From Chitinophagaceae bacterium (lineage in GTDB: Bacteria; Bacteroidota; Bacteroidia; Chitinophagales; Chitinophagaceae), in NCBI GenBank assembly GCA_947457465.1, contig CANGWB010000012.1, forward strand, positions 1 to 50,662: DNA of 50,662 nt, read 5' to 3'. The notes under the pieces are model-generated. The model was not told the DNA's origin, ran no database searches, and was given only the letters and a program-made list of their open reading frames with translations. Made by a program: the position numbers and the translations under genes. Below are positions 33,820 through 41,838 of this stretch, one piece after another. Position 1 is the first letter of the stretch. Every line of letters begins with the position of its first letter.

Positions 33820-34653
33820 TTATTTATTCAATTCAGCAATCAGCTTCTCATTGAGTTTTACATAATCGCCGTTTTTAGCTTCCGTGGCCAGTTGCTTTGA
33901 TTTCTCCGCTCCCGCGATGGCTTCTGCTTTCTTACCGAGTTTAGCCAAACAGTTGGCGCGCTGGTAATGGATCCAGAAGGCGGTAGGGTTTGCCTCGACT
34001 GCTTTATCGAACCAACTGAGCGCCTGATTGAGGTCTTTTCCATTATCCATGTAATACATGGCTGCATTGTAGTAAGGGGGCTTTTCCGTTTTCATGGCTG
34101 CATCAATGTTCGCCATGATCTTCCCCTCGATCTCTGTTTGGATGGGTATTGTAATTTGACGCTTCGCCCAGCTGATGACCAGATGGCAACTGGTGTTCTT
34201 GATGTCTTGAACAGCGATGGTGAAGGTTTCAGTGGCGGTTTTGCTTTTGGTGGCGGCGGCATTCACCCGAACCAAGTCCTGATCGGCTTTGTAATCAGCC
34301 GGACTGGTCACGTTGGTTTGCTTGCTGATGATGACAACCCATTCTTTCGAACCGGGGATCGTAAGCAGACCATATTTACCGGGAGCCAGTTTTTTACCAC
34401 CGATAATCACCTCGTCAGTGAATGCAATCGTAGTTGCATTATTTGCGCCCGTCCGCCATACCTGACCATAAGGAACTACGTCGCCGAAAATCTTTCTTCC
34501 ACGTACGCCAGGGCGTGAATAGGAGATTTCAATATTGCCCAGGCCAAAGTCCTGGCGCAGCGTTTGAGCTGGACTGGGTGCGGGGGTTTTAAGTTGAGCC
34601 TCTGTGAGAAGAGTAGTGGACAATAAGAGTCCGAACAGGAGCACGCGTTTCAT
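33820..34653 (-). CDS. DUF2911 domain protein, exported
   Basis: The 277-residue protein has a signal peptide (MKRVLLFGLLLSTTLLTEAQ). The DUF2911 core is visible (ISYSRPGVRGRKIFGDVVPY, VWRTGANNATTIAFT, LAPGKYGLLTIPG), and the last third looks helical, TPR-like (AMYYMDNGKDLNQALSWFDK, RANCLAKLGKKAEAIAGAEK). DUF2911 proteins are common in Bacteroidota and have no assigned reaction. A -7 element TACCTTTG lies at 34682-34675 on the minus strand, 21 nt before the ATG. Confidence 0.9.
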   Translation of the reverse strand: MKRVLLFGLLLSTTLLTEAQLKTPAPSPAQTLRQDFGLGNIEISYSRPGVRGRKIFGDVVPYGQVWRTGANNATTIAFTDEVIIGGKKLAPGKYGLLTIPGSKEWVVIISKQTNVTSPADYKADQDLVRVNAAATKSKTATETFTIAVQDIKNTSCHLVISWAKRQITIPIQTEIEGKIMANIDAAMKTEKPPYYNAAMYYMDNGKDLNQALSWFDKAVEANPTAFWIHYQRANCLAKLGKKAEAIAGAEKSKQLATEAKNGDYVKLNEKLIAELNK

Positions 34654-34674
34654 GATAAAATTGATTTAGAAGGT

Positions 34675-34682
34675 CAAAGGTA
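34675..34682 (-). promoter_or_regulatory. -7 element of the DUF2911 gene
   Basis: TACCTTTG on the minus strand, 21 nt upstream of ATG 34653. It overlaps the start of the gap after the anti-sigma gene. Confidence 0.6.
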
Positions 34683-34685
34683 ACC

Positions 34686-35687
34686 CTAGAATCGCACCTG
34701 TAGCTCGCTTCGTTTTTTATCATTGCCTGGAACCCATACCGGACCTTTTTTGAGCAATTCGACCGCCTTCTCATCATAGAAGATTCCGGCAGAGCGTTCA
34801 ACTTTTATGTCCTTTGGCCGACCCTCCTCTGAAATGTCAAAAGACAGTACAACCACATGGCTGGTGATAGAATTGCTGGCCGTAGGAGCCGCCACCCGAT
34901 TACGGCTCAAGTACTCCTCATAGGCCTCCCACCCAACAGAAGGCATCGAGGTGCTGATCGTACTGATTTTATCTACCGCGACTTTTTTCGCTGTTGACCT
35001 CAGGGCCTTTGTCTCTGCGTTGACGCGAGAATCGGTATTCTCTGCCTGCGCCACAATCACCTCAACCTGTTCCTTTTCGGCGGGCTTGGGCTTCTCTCTT
35101 ACCACCTCAGCAGCAGGTGGAGCAGACAGGGAGAGATCCTTGATTGCCTCATCCTGCACACCCAGAGGCTTAGCGGCATCCATGCTTTCCGGCCGAACCT
35201 GGCTTATAGTGGGCGTAGTCGGTTTTTTTTGGGGAGCTGGTGTAAGGGTCACAACCGGGTTAGCCTGAGGGGCTGATCCGCTCTCCGGAACTGATAAGGG
35301 CGGGAGAGAATCAGTTTTACCTACCGGTACATCTGCCAAAACAGCAGTTGCCGGAGAAAGCCAAAAGATATAACTCATCCAGGCAGCTCCGACCAATACC
35401 AGAAATACAGCTGCTACCCGTAGCATAGGTGCAAAAGTTCTGCGCTTGGGCATGAAGCGGATCGCTGCTTGATTCTCTGCAACACGACCTTCCACCCACT
35501 GATTCAAATAGTTTAACTCGGGCTCAGAACTCCTTGTAGATGAATAGAATCCTTCCAAAGCCTCGGCAAGAAGGGGATCCTCCAGCGAGGCTTTTTCCAA
35601 GGCATGGGCCTCGGCCGGACTTAGCTCTCCCTTTCTATATTTCTCCAGGGAGTGGCCGTCGTATCGGATTCTATTTTCTGAACTCAT
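34686..35687 (-). CDS. Anti-sigma factor-like membrane protein with TonB-like C-terminal domain
   Basis: The 333-residue protein has a cytoplasmic N-terminal helical region (MSSENRIRYDGHSLEKYRKG, LSPAEAHALEKASLEDP) typical of anti-sigma zinc-finger-like domains but without visible zinc residues, one membrane helix at about 89-110, a long Pro/Lys/Thr-rich periplasmic linker (120-250) and a C-terminal domain (VVLSFDISEEGRPKDIKVER, LLKKGPVWVPG) that matches the TonB/energy-transducer fold. It is downstream of an ECF sigma gene on the same strand and is most likely its anti-sigma factor. Fusion of anti-sigma and TonB-like parts suggests a signal from the outer membrane; partners are not known. 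Confidence 0.82.
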   Translation of the reverse strand: MSSENRIRYDGHSLEKYRKGELSPAEAHALEKASLEDPLLAEALEGFYSSTRSSEPELNYLNQWVEGRVAENQAAIRFMPKRRTFAPMLRVAAVFLVLVGAAWMSYIFWLSPATAVLADVPVGKTDSLPPLSVPESGSAPQANPVVTLTPAPQKKPTTPTISQVRPESMDAAKPLGVQDEAIKDLSLSAPPAAEVVREKPKPAEKEQVEVIVAQAENTDSRVNAETKALRSTAKKVAVDKISTISTSMPSVGWEAYEEYLSRNRVAAPTASNSITSHVVVLSFDISEEGRPKDIKVERSAGIFYDEKAVELLKKGPVWVPGNDKKRSELQVRF

Positions 35688-35815
35688 GTGTTCAATTTGT
35701 GTTGATTGCGATGGGCACCTTAATTAAAATTTAAGGTTAGTGGTTTTCTTTAATATTGAGTGTGGGAATTTTATTTCGTTATACTTCAATTATTTAAATA
35801 ACTGGTTTTCAATTA

Positions 35816-36400
35816 TTAATCATTACTATTTCCATTTAATTTTTCCATACAAATACGAAGGTTCCTTCTCCCGTTTTGTATGAGGCTTCGAACTTTATTC
35901 CAATCGATGCCTGAGGTCTGGGAAATCTCTTGGTAGGATCGCTCTTGAAGGTAAAAGGCTTCGATGACCGTTCGTTGTTCGGCGCCAAGGGTTTCCAGAC
36001 AGCGTGACATGTCGTTTAGATTTTGTTCCTTTTCCATTACGGCATTCAGATGCTCTGTTTCGGCGGATTGCATAAGTTCCTCGGGAAGGGCAAGTGAATT
36101 TTTATTTCGAGGGCTTCTCAGGTACATGAGGCAATGGTTCCTGGCCAGTTGGTGAAGCCAGGCCTTGAAATGGGCTACCTCGTGTTTTTTTAGCTTCTGT
36201 ATCAGTTCCTCAAAGATGGCCATGACGCTGTCTTTGGCCAATTCGGGCTCTTTCAGATACTTGAGGCAGACCCCATAGATCAGGTCCATGTGGCGCTGGT
36301 ATAGTTCCCCGAGTATCGATAGGTCATTGCTCTCCTTATACAGGATCACCAGATCGGCATCGGGGAGATTGGAGGTATTTATGTTCTTAAGAAAGGCCAC
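35816..36400 (-). CDS. ECF-type RNA polymerase sigma factor
   Basis: The 194-residue protein starts at GTG 36400 (MAFLKNINTSNLPDADLVIL). Region 2 (GELYQRHMDLIYGVCLKYLK, AWLHQLARNHCLMYLR) and region 4 (QRTVIEAFYLQERSYQEISQ, WNKVRSLIQNGRRNLRI) are clear. A 128-bp AT-rich gap separates it from the anti-sigma gene. A -7-like TATTTTTA on the minus strand (36411-36404) ends 3 nt before the GTG, which suggests a leaderless transcript. It is divergent from the cysteine-motif gene. Confidence 0.88.
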   Translation of the reverse strand: MAFLKNINTSNLPDADLVILYKESNDLSILGELYQRHMDLIYGVCLKYLKEPELAKDSVMAIFEELIQKLKKHEVAHFKAWLHQLARNHCLMYLRSPRNKNSLALPEELMQSAETEHLNAVMEKEQNLNDMSRCLETLGAEQRTVIEAFYLQERSYQEISQTSGIDWNKVRSLIQNGRRNLRICMEKLNGNSND

Positions 36401-36469
36401 CCTTAAAAATAATCATTTGCGGGATGTGTAATGGTATTGGTTCTTACATCTCGATTAAAACAAGTCACC

Positions 36470-36955
36470 ATGCAAAACAAAAATCCCCTGCAGATCCGGG
36501 TCCAGGAACCCTGTATGCAATCTTGGTCTGAAATGTTACCTGAAAGCAACGGTCGTTTTTGTGGTGCTTGCACACAGACGGTGATCGATTTTTCTAATTT
36601 CTCAGATGAGCAGCTGCTTGCTTTTTTTTCAACGAATAATACCGATCGGGTTTGTGGCCGTTTTCGGGATACACAAGTAGATACGACTTTACAGGCAGGT
36701 CGTCCTTGGTGGACCTGGATCCGTTCCATTGCTGCCATATTGCTTCCTTTTCTGATGACGTCCAAGGCCGATGCACAGCGACAGGATACGGTTGCTCAGG
36801 TGGAGGGTAGGGAGCCCAGGTACGTCAGAACCGTCAAGTTGCGTGCCATTATGGGAAAGCCCATTGTCAGAAGGATCGAACCAGTAAAGCCGATCAAGAA
36901 TATACGTAAGGAGGAGTCTGATCTTATGGACAGAAGAAAAGAGCGGGAAGACTAA
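36470..36955 (+). CDS. Membrane protein with N-terminal cysteine motifs, unknown function
   Basis: From ATG 36470 (MQNKNPLQIRVQEPCMQSWS) the protein has 161 residues. The first 60 residues carry CMQSW, RFCGACTQTVIDFSNFSDEQ and RVCGRF, a pattern seen in several Bacteroidota membrane proteins next to ECF sigma or TonB genes. A hydrophobic helix follows (WIRSIAAILLPFLMTSKA), then a basic, charged tail. The cysteines could bind metal or respond to redox, but nothing shows this. It is divergent from the ECF sigma gene. Confidence 0.7.
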   Translation: MQNKNPLQIRVQEPCMQSWSEMLPESNGRFCGACTQTVIDFSNFSDEQLLAFFSTNNTDRVCGRFRDTQVDTTLQAGRPWWTWIRSIAAILLPFLMTSKADAQRQDTVAQVEGREPRYVRTVKLRAIMGKPIVRRIEPVKPIKNIRKEESDLMDRRKERED

Positions 36956-36956
36956 C

Positions 36957-37859
36957 TCACCCGGTAAAGGCGGGGTGAAATTTCGCCAAGGTTTGACGCA
37001 AGAATTCCCGGTCGAGGTGGGTGTAGATCTCTGTGGTTGTGATGCTGGCATGTCCGAGCATTTCTTGAACGGCCCGCAGGTCTGCCCCGCCTTCGATCAG
37101 GTGCGTGGCGAAGGAGTGACGAAACGTATGGGGAGAAACGGTTTTTTGAATGCGCGCCGCTTCGGCCAATGCTTTGATGATATAAAAGACCATCACTCTG
37201 GATAATTGTTTTCCTCTGTTGTTCAGGAATACAAAATCTTCATTTCCTTTTTGGATGGGAACATGACACCGAACGGAGTCTCGGTAGATCTCCAGGTACT
37301 TGATCGCACTGCTTCCGATGGGGATGAGTCGTTCTTTATCTCCCTTACCGATGACCCGTACAAATCCCAGGTCGAGGTAAAGTTGAGACAGTCGTAAACC
37401 GATCAGTTCACTCACCCGAAGTCCGCAGCTGTAAAGGGTCTCCAGCATGGCCTTGTTTCGGGTTCCCTCTGGTTTGCTGAGGTCGATGGCTTGGATAAGG
37501 CGTTCGATCTCTTCAAAACTCAGTACATCGGGCAGGGCTCTTTTTTGTTTGGGTGTTTCCAGCAGTAGCGTCGGGTCTTCCCGTACGATGCCTTCCATCA
37601 GGCAATATTTATAGAAGGTTCGAATGCCGGACAGCATTCTGGATTGGGATGCGGCGCTCATGCCCAGTTCAGCCACGTATCGGGAGAATTCTTGCAGGTC
37701 TTGCAACTGCAAGGTGTCGGGGCCGCCGGAATCGTTGCGACCCTGCAGAAATTGCGTCAGGTGTTCCAGATCTCTTCCGTAGGCCTCTACGGTATGGTCT
37801 GCCAGCGATTTTTCAAGTTGTAGATAGGCTTTAAACCCTTTTTTATACGGCTCCCACAT
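36957..37859 (-). CDS. xerD: Site-specific tyrosine recombinase
   Basis: The 300-residue protein has an N-terminal SAM-like core-binding domain (KGFKAYLQLEKSLADHTVEA) and the catalytic domain: Arg in SCGLRVSELIG, Lys in GKGDKERLIPIG, HTFRHSFATHLIEGGA, GHASITTTEIYTH with the Tyr nucleophile. It resolves chromosome dimers with XerC at dif. Length and motifs favour XerD over phage integrases, and no other mobile genes are nearby. It ends 2 nt from the convergent gene stop. Confidence 0.93.
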   Translation of the reverse strand: MWEPYKKGFKAYLQLEKSLADHTVEAYGRDLEHLTQFLQGRNDSGGPDTLQLQDLQEFSRYVAELGMSAASQSRMLSGIRTFYKYCLMEGIVREDPTLLLETPKQKRALPDVLSFEEIERLIQAIDLSKPEGTRNKAMLETLYSCGLRVSELIGLRLSQLYLDLGFVRVIGKGDKERLIPIGSSAIKYLEIYRDSVRCHVPIQKGNEDFVFLNNRGKQLSRVMVFYIIKALAEAARIQKTVSPHTFRHSFATHLIEGGADLRAVQEMLGHASITTTEIYTHLDREFLRQTLAKFHPAFTG

Positions 37860-37864
37860 TCACC

Positions 37865-38530
37865 TTATTTGTCGATGGTCTCCAGGTCGATTTCCTTCTC
37901 AAGTTCTTTCCATTGTTCCTGGATCTTGATGCGAACCCAGATCTTGGTTGATGTTATGCGTACGGAGTCAATGTGGTCATGAATACGATCGTAATCGATA
38001 GGAACCTGTTCCCGAAAGGTCATCATAGCATTGGTTCCTTTCTTCATGTGTTCCACATAGATATTGCCTCGATCCGTGTATGCCATGAGTTCCGGGTCGA
38101 TGTTGAATTTGGGATCGATCGAGTTGATACCGCTGCTCCGGACAGAAATGCTCTCTCGTTTATCATATGAAAGTTTCACCTGATAGCCTCTTCCTGTAGC
38201 ACAATCATTGAAAAGCAGCCAGGCTTTTTTGTTGTCATCGAAGAGGCAACGAGCGTGACTTGCTTGAATGGGTACGGCATGTCCGATAATAGTGCGTAGT
38301 CCGATCTTCCTGTTCACGCCCATTCCTTCATAGGACCAAAGCAGCGTATCGGCCTGACACTGGTTCGGAGCAATGATGACTGTTGGACGGGTGGAATGAT
38401 CGCCCGCAAAACGAATACTATCCTTCAGACAAGTAGTGTCGCAAAGAAGAGGGGAGGTTTTGGCTGAACCACCGCATTGGGTGAAAGTCATGCCCAGAAG
38501 CACGATCACAAGAATGAGTACATACCGCAT
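37865..38530 (-). CDS. Exported lipoprotein, unknown function
   Basis: From ATG 38530 (MRYVLILVIVLLGMTFTQCG) the protein has 221 residues. The first 19 residues are a signal peptide and the Cys after TFTQ is a plausible lipid-attachment site. The mature part has several further cysteines (LLCDTTC, NQCQ, HARCLFDDN, LFNDCATG) and a C-terminal charged helix. No family recognised. It lies 5 nt upstream of xerD and may be co-transcribed. Confidence 0.75.
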   Translation of the reverse strand: MRYVLILVIVLLGMTFTQCGGSAKTSPLLCDTTCLKDSIRFAGDHSTRPTVIIAPNQCQADTLLWSYEGMGVNRKIGLRTIIGHAVPIQASHARCLFDDNKKAWLLFNDCATGRGYQVKLSYDKRESISVRSSGINSIDPKFNIDPELMAYTDRGNIYVEHMKKGTNAMMTFREQVPIDYDRIHDHIDSVRITSTKIWVRIKIQEQWKELEKEIDLETIDK

Positions 38531-38595
38531 ATAGATGGAGTTGTATCCAAATCTAAGAAATGGCTTTGATATGCGAAAGCCAATATCTTCGCAAC

Positions 38596-39114
38596 ATGTC
38601 TCAATCACCTTCGCAGCAGATCCGCGGTTATCGTCCTTTGTTCAAGAAACATCGCACATCTCTCAGACGTTTTCTAACCCGCATATCTAAAAATCAACCA
38701 CGCGGACTGGATGCACGCATCCGTTCATTGGAGCCAGGCGTTTGGAAAACAGTCGATTGTCTGTCCTGCGCCAATTGTTGCAAGACCATGACCCCCACTT
38801 ACACGGATGCCGATCAAAAGCGGATATCAAAGTATCTCGGGATCACGGTCAGTGCGTTTCAAAAAAAATACCTGGAGCGGGAGCGTGGCGGCGATCGCGA
38901 TTGGATGAACCGTGCTACGCCTTGCAAATTCTTGAACCTCTCTGATAATAAATGCAGGATCTACTCTGTTCGTCCGGCCGATTGTGCGGGGTTCCCTCAC
39001 TTGCGAAAGAAATTCGACGTGTACGGTCATGTGCATCATCAAAACGTAGAACACTGTCCCGCTACATTCGAACTGGTTCGTCGGCTGAAGGAGTCTTTAT
39101 CGCTCAACGGCTGA
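38596..39114 (+). CDS. YkgJ-family cysteine cluster protein
   Basis: From ATG 38596 (MSQSPSQQIRGYRPLFKKHR) the protein has 172 residues. The cluster CLSCANCCKTM, later CKFLNLSDNKCRIY and RPADCAGFPHL, matches the YkgJ (zinc/iron-sulfur cluster) family, whose function is poorly known. A -7-like TATCTTCG (38584-38591) ends 4 nt before the ATG. The end overlaps the convergent yraN gene by 11 nt. Confidence 0.85.
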   Translation: MSQSPSQQIRGYRPLFKKHRTSLRRFLTRISKNQPRGLDARIRSLEPGVWKTVDCLSCANCCKTMTPTYTDADQKRISKYLGITVSAFQKKYLERERGGDRDWMNRATPCKFLNLSDNKCRIYSVRPADCAGFPHLRKKFDVYGHVHHQNVEHCPATFELVRRLKESLSLNG

Positions 39115-39466
39115 AGTAAATATCTTCCCGAAAGAAAAAGTTGACACTTCCATCCGGAAATCGGGTGATGGAAAGTAGGTCGTATCGCAACCATTTATAC
39201 TGTGGGTGCGCGCGGATGAAGACTCCGGCTGCCATTTGCAGGTGCCGGAATTTTTTTACAGATATACTTTCCTCCGGCCAACCGTACCGATTTCCGTGCC
39301 GGGTTTTGACTTCGATCACATGGAGGTATTTATTCTTCACAGCGATCAGGTCGATTTCCAGTTTTCCCATGCGCCAGTTCTGGTGCAGGATCACAAAGCC
39401 GTTTGCTTCCAGCCATTCAGCGGCTGTGTATTCGCCCCACCGGCCAAAGTCCTGATGCTCCGCCAT
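39104..39466 (-). CDS. YraN family (UPF0102) nuclease-like protein
   Basis: The 120-residue protein matches the UPF0102 layout: FGRWGEYTAAEWLEANGFVI, then IDLIAVKNKYLHVIEVKTR, the PD-(D/E)xK-like residues D and E-V-K. The function is unproven, probably nucleic-acid processing. It overlaps the ykgJ-like gene tail to tail. Confidence 0.9.
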   Translation of the reverse strand: MAEHQDFGRWGEYTAAEWLEANGFVILHQNWRMGKLEIDLIAVKNKYLHVIEVKTRHGNRYGWPEESISVKKFRHLQMAAGVFIRAHPQYKWLRYDLLSITRFPDGSVNFFFREDIYFSR

Positions 39467-39538
39467 TGTTTATCTTTATGCAATCTCCGCCGGCAGGCGG
39501 TTGCGGCCAAGAGATTAAATACATCATTTATTCGTTTT

Positions 39539-40708
39539 ATGTCGGGTTTGTTTCAGTTAAAAGGACAGTTCAAGCATTATGATTGGGGAGGCCATTCCTT
39601 TATTCCGTCGTTGTTGGCTATTGACAACGCGGAAAACAGACCCTTTGCCGAATATTGGATGGGGGTTCACGCGCAAGGTCCGGCTATATTGATCGATCAG
39701 TCAGGCCATCCCAGTTCACTGGCGGAGCAGGCTTCGAATCTTTCTTTTTTACTGAAGTTGCTGGATGTACGGGACATGTTATCCATTCAGGTTCATCCGA
39801 ATAAGGAAATGGCCGCGGCTGATTTCCAACGGGAAAATGAAGCGGGTATTCCGCTATCCGATCCTACCCGAAACTATAAAGACCCCAACCATAAGCCCGA
39901 GTTGATGGTGGCCCTGAGCGAGTTCTGGCTCTTACACGGATTCCGTTCTCCGGATTCACTTAATGACATCTTTACGCGGCATGATTTTCTTCATCCGCTT
40001 CAATCTAACTGGCAGCAAGGTGGATATGCGGGATTGTACAAATGGGTCATGGAGCTTCCACAACTCGAAGTGGACGATATTCTATTGAATCCGCTGGAGG
40101 AGATGGTTCAACACTACAAGTCTGGTACCCTGGGAAAAAATGATCCGTGTTTTTGGGCCGCCCGGGCGCACCTGAGTTTTTCAAAGGGATCGGGTGTTGA
40201 TCGCGGTATCTTCTCTGTCTTTTTATTCAATTTGGTCCACTTGCAAAAAGGGCAGGGGATCTTTCAAGCAGCCGGGGTGCCCCATGCTTATCTGGAAGGA
40301 CAGAATGTGGAGATCATGGCCAATTCGGATAATGTGTTGCGGGGCGGACTCACGCCCAAACACATCGATGTAGCTGAATTGCTTCGTCACGTAAGCTCCG
40401 TGCCAATCGATCCGATGGTGCTGGATCCAATATCGGATGCAGACGGATGGCGCCCTTTTCCGGTACCCGTTTCGGATTTCCGAATGGAGTTGCTTGAATG
40501 CCATCCAGGTCAACGCTATCCGTTTACCTCGGATCGCCCCTGTATTTTATTGATGCCGGAGGGAAAACTAACTATCAGTACCGAATCGGACAAGATGGTA
40601 TTGGGTGCCCCACAGATCAGTGCTTATCTTGATGGTGGAACCCGGGCCATGCTAGAGGTCATGGAATCAGGTTTATTGTTCATAGCCACGGGAGAACAGC
40701 GGGTATAA
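39539..40708 (+). CDS. manA: Mannose-6-phosphate isomerase, class I
   Basis: The start is ATG 39539 (MSGLFQLKGQFKHYDWGGHS), giving 389 residues; the upstream open frame overlaps yraN and is rejected. FKHYDWGG, LLDVRDMLSIQVHPNKEMA, DPNHKPELMVAL, FWLLHGFR and the GVPHAYLEGQNVEIMANSDN region with the zinc and catalytic residues are typical. It interconverts mannose-6-phosphate and fructose-6-phosphate, supplying GDP-mannose for glycans. A possible -7 (TATCTTTA) lies at 39471-39478. Confidence 0.93.
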   Translation: MSGLFQLKGQFKHYDWGGHSFIPSLLAIDNAENRPFAEYWMGVHAQGPAILIDQSGHPSSLAEQASNLSFLLKLLDVRDMLSIQVHPNKEMAAADFQRENEAGIPLSDPTRNYKDPNHKPELMVALSEFWLLHGFRSPDSLNDIFTRHDFLHPLQSNWQQGGYAGLYKWVMELPQLEVDDILLNPLEEMVQHYKSGTLGKNDPCFWAARAHLSFSKGSGVDRGIFSVFLFNLVHLQKGQGIFQAAGVPHAYLEGQNVEIMANSDNVLRGGLTPKHIDVAELLRHVSSVPIDPMVLDPISDADGWRPFPVPVSDFRMELLECHPGQRYPFTSDRPCILLMPEGKLTISTESDKMVLGAPQISAYLDGGTRAMLEVMESGLLFIATGEQRV

Positions 40709-40771
40709 ACCTCCACAAAACGACTATCCACAGTCGTTGATAAATCCCCCACAGGAAAGCCTTGATTGGAC

Positions 40772-40779
40772 TATTTTTG
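40772..40779 (+). promoter_or_regulatory. -7 element of the DUF6580 gene
   Basis: TATTTTTG, 20 nt before ATG 40800. A hairpin ACGACT-ATCCAC-AGTCGT (40718-40735) lies upstream without a T-run. Confidence 0.6.
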
Positions 40780-40799
40780 TCTCTTTCCAACACAGCATT

Positions 40800-41372
40800 A
40801 TGAAAAGCACTCTCAAATACGTTCTCTTCTATTTCTCCGTACTGGTCCTAACGGTTGCCAGCAAATTTTTTCTTGGGCCCAACGTTACCCTCTCCGGGGT
40901 ATCACCGGTGATCGCGTTGGCTCTCTTCAGCGGAATGATCGCCCGAGAGAAAGACAAAATGTTCCTGCTCCCGTTGGTGGCTTTATTTGTCAGTGATGCT
41001 TGTATGCAGTTGTTGTATGAGCAAAATCTATTTCCATATGCTGGTTTCTATGCCGGACAGTGGAAGAATTATTTGCTCCTGTTGACGTTGCCCTTCCTGG
41101 CTGCCATTATTGGTGCCTCTTCTCGTGTGCGGGTATTGATCGGTGCTGTAGCCGGACCAACCCTCTATTTTCTGATTTCCAACTTCTTTGTTTGGATGCA
41201 AGCCGGAGAAGCGGTTTACACCAAGGATATGAATGGTCTCGTTCAGTGCTATACGCTGGCCATCCCATTCTATCGGAATTCGTTGATTGCCACGCTGGTT
41301 TTACTTCCCATGTTACTGACGACCTATCGCTATTGGGTTGCTACACGAGTAGCGGTACTCAGCAGTCGTTGA
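40800..41372 (+). CDS. DUF6580 family membrane protein
   Basis: From ATG 40800 (MKSTLKYVLFYFSVLVLTVA) the protein has 190 residues and about five membrane helices, with NVTLSGVSPVIALALFSGMI, LVALFVSDACMQLLYEQNLF and SNFFVWMQAG. Proteins of this family are called putative transport proteins; the substrate is unknown. The end overlaps the convergent rnhA by 14 nt. Confidence 0.82.
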   Translation: MKSTLKYVLFYFSVLVLTVASKFFLGPNVTLSGVSPVIALALFSGMIAREKDKMFLLPLVALFVSDACMQLLYEQNLFPYAGFYAGQWKNYLLLLTLPFLAAIIGASSRVRVLIGAVAGPTLYFLISNFFVWMQAGEAVYTKDMNGLVQCYTLAIPFYRNSLIATLVLLPMLLTTYRYWVATRVAVLSSR

Positions 41373-41838
41373 TGCCGGCTTCATAGCCCTCATCGATCAG
41401 CAGTTCATGTTTGGCTCCATCGGCTGCCTGTGTGGCCAGTTCATCGCATCGATTGTTGTGTGGATTGTCGGCATGGCCCTTAACCCAATGAAATCGGAGC
41501 TGAAATTCTTTTGAGAGTTCGTGATATTCCTCCCACAGATCACGGTTCTTCTTTCCACCCTTGAATCCGGTTCGGATCCATTTGTCGAGCCATTTTTCTT
41601 CAATGGCCTTCACTACATACTGACTGTCGGAGTAGATCGTCACCCGTAGTCCTGATTTTTTCAATGCTTTCAGGGACGCGATCACTGCCATGAGTTCCAT
41701 CCGATTGTTGGTGGTCTTCCTGTATCCTTGCGCCAATTCTTTTCGATAATCCCCGAATAGCAGAATGGCGCCATAACCACCCGGACCGGGATTGCCTCTG
41801 GCAGAGCCGTCGGTATATATGATCACAGCATCCGACAT
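41359..41838 (-). CDS. rnhA: Ribonuclease HI
   Basis: The 159-residue protein shows the four catalytic acidic residues and histidine in YTDGSARGNPGPGGYG, NNRMELMAV, YSDSQYVVKAI and HWVKGHADNPHNNRCDELA. It removes RNA from RNA-DNA hybrids. It directly follows the acyl-CoA carboxylase gene and overlaps the DUF6580 gene tail to tail. Confidence 0.96.
   Translation of the reverse strand: MSDAVIIYTDGSARGNPGPGGYGAILLFGDYRKELAQGYRKTTNNRMELMAVIASLKALKKSGLRVTIYSDSQYVVKAIEEKWLDKWIRTGFKGGKKNRDLWEEYHELSKEFQLRFHWVKGHADNPHNNRCDELATQAADGAKHELLIDEGYEAGINDC

Noticed and set aside
36431-36469. Longer start of the cysteine-motif gene
   Set aside because: The extra 13 residues (MVLVLTSRLKQVT) do not fit the pattern of the following motif; ATG 36470 is preferred.
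36957-37859. Phage or island integrase
   Set aside because: Sequence and length fit the housekeeping XerD, and no phage or transfer genes adjoin.
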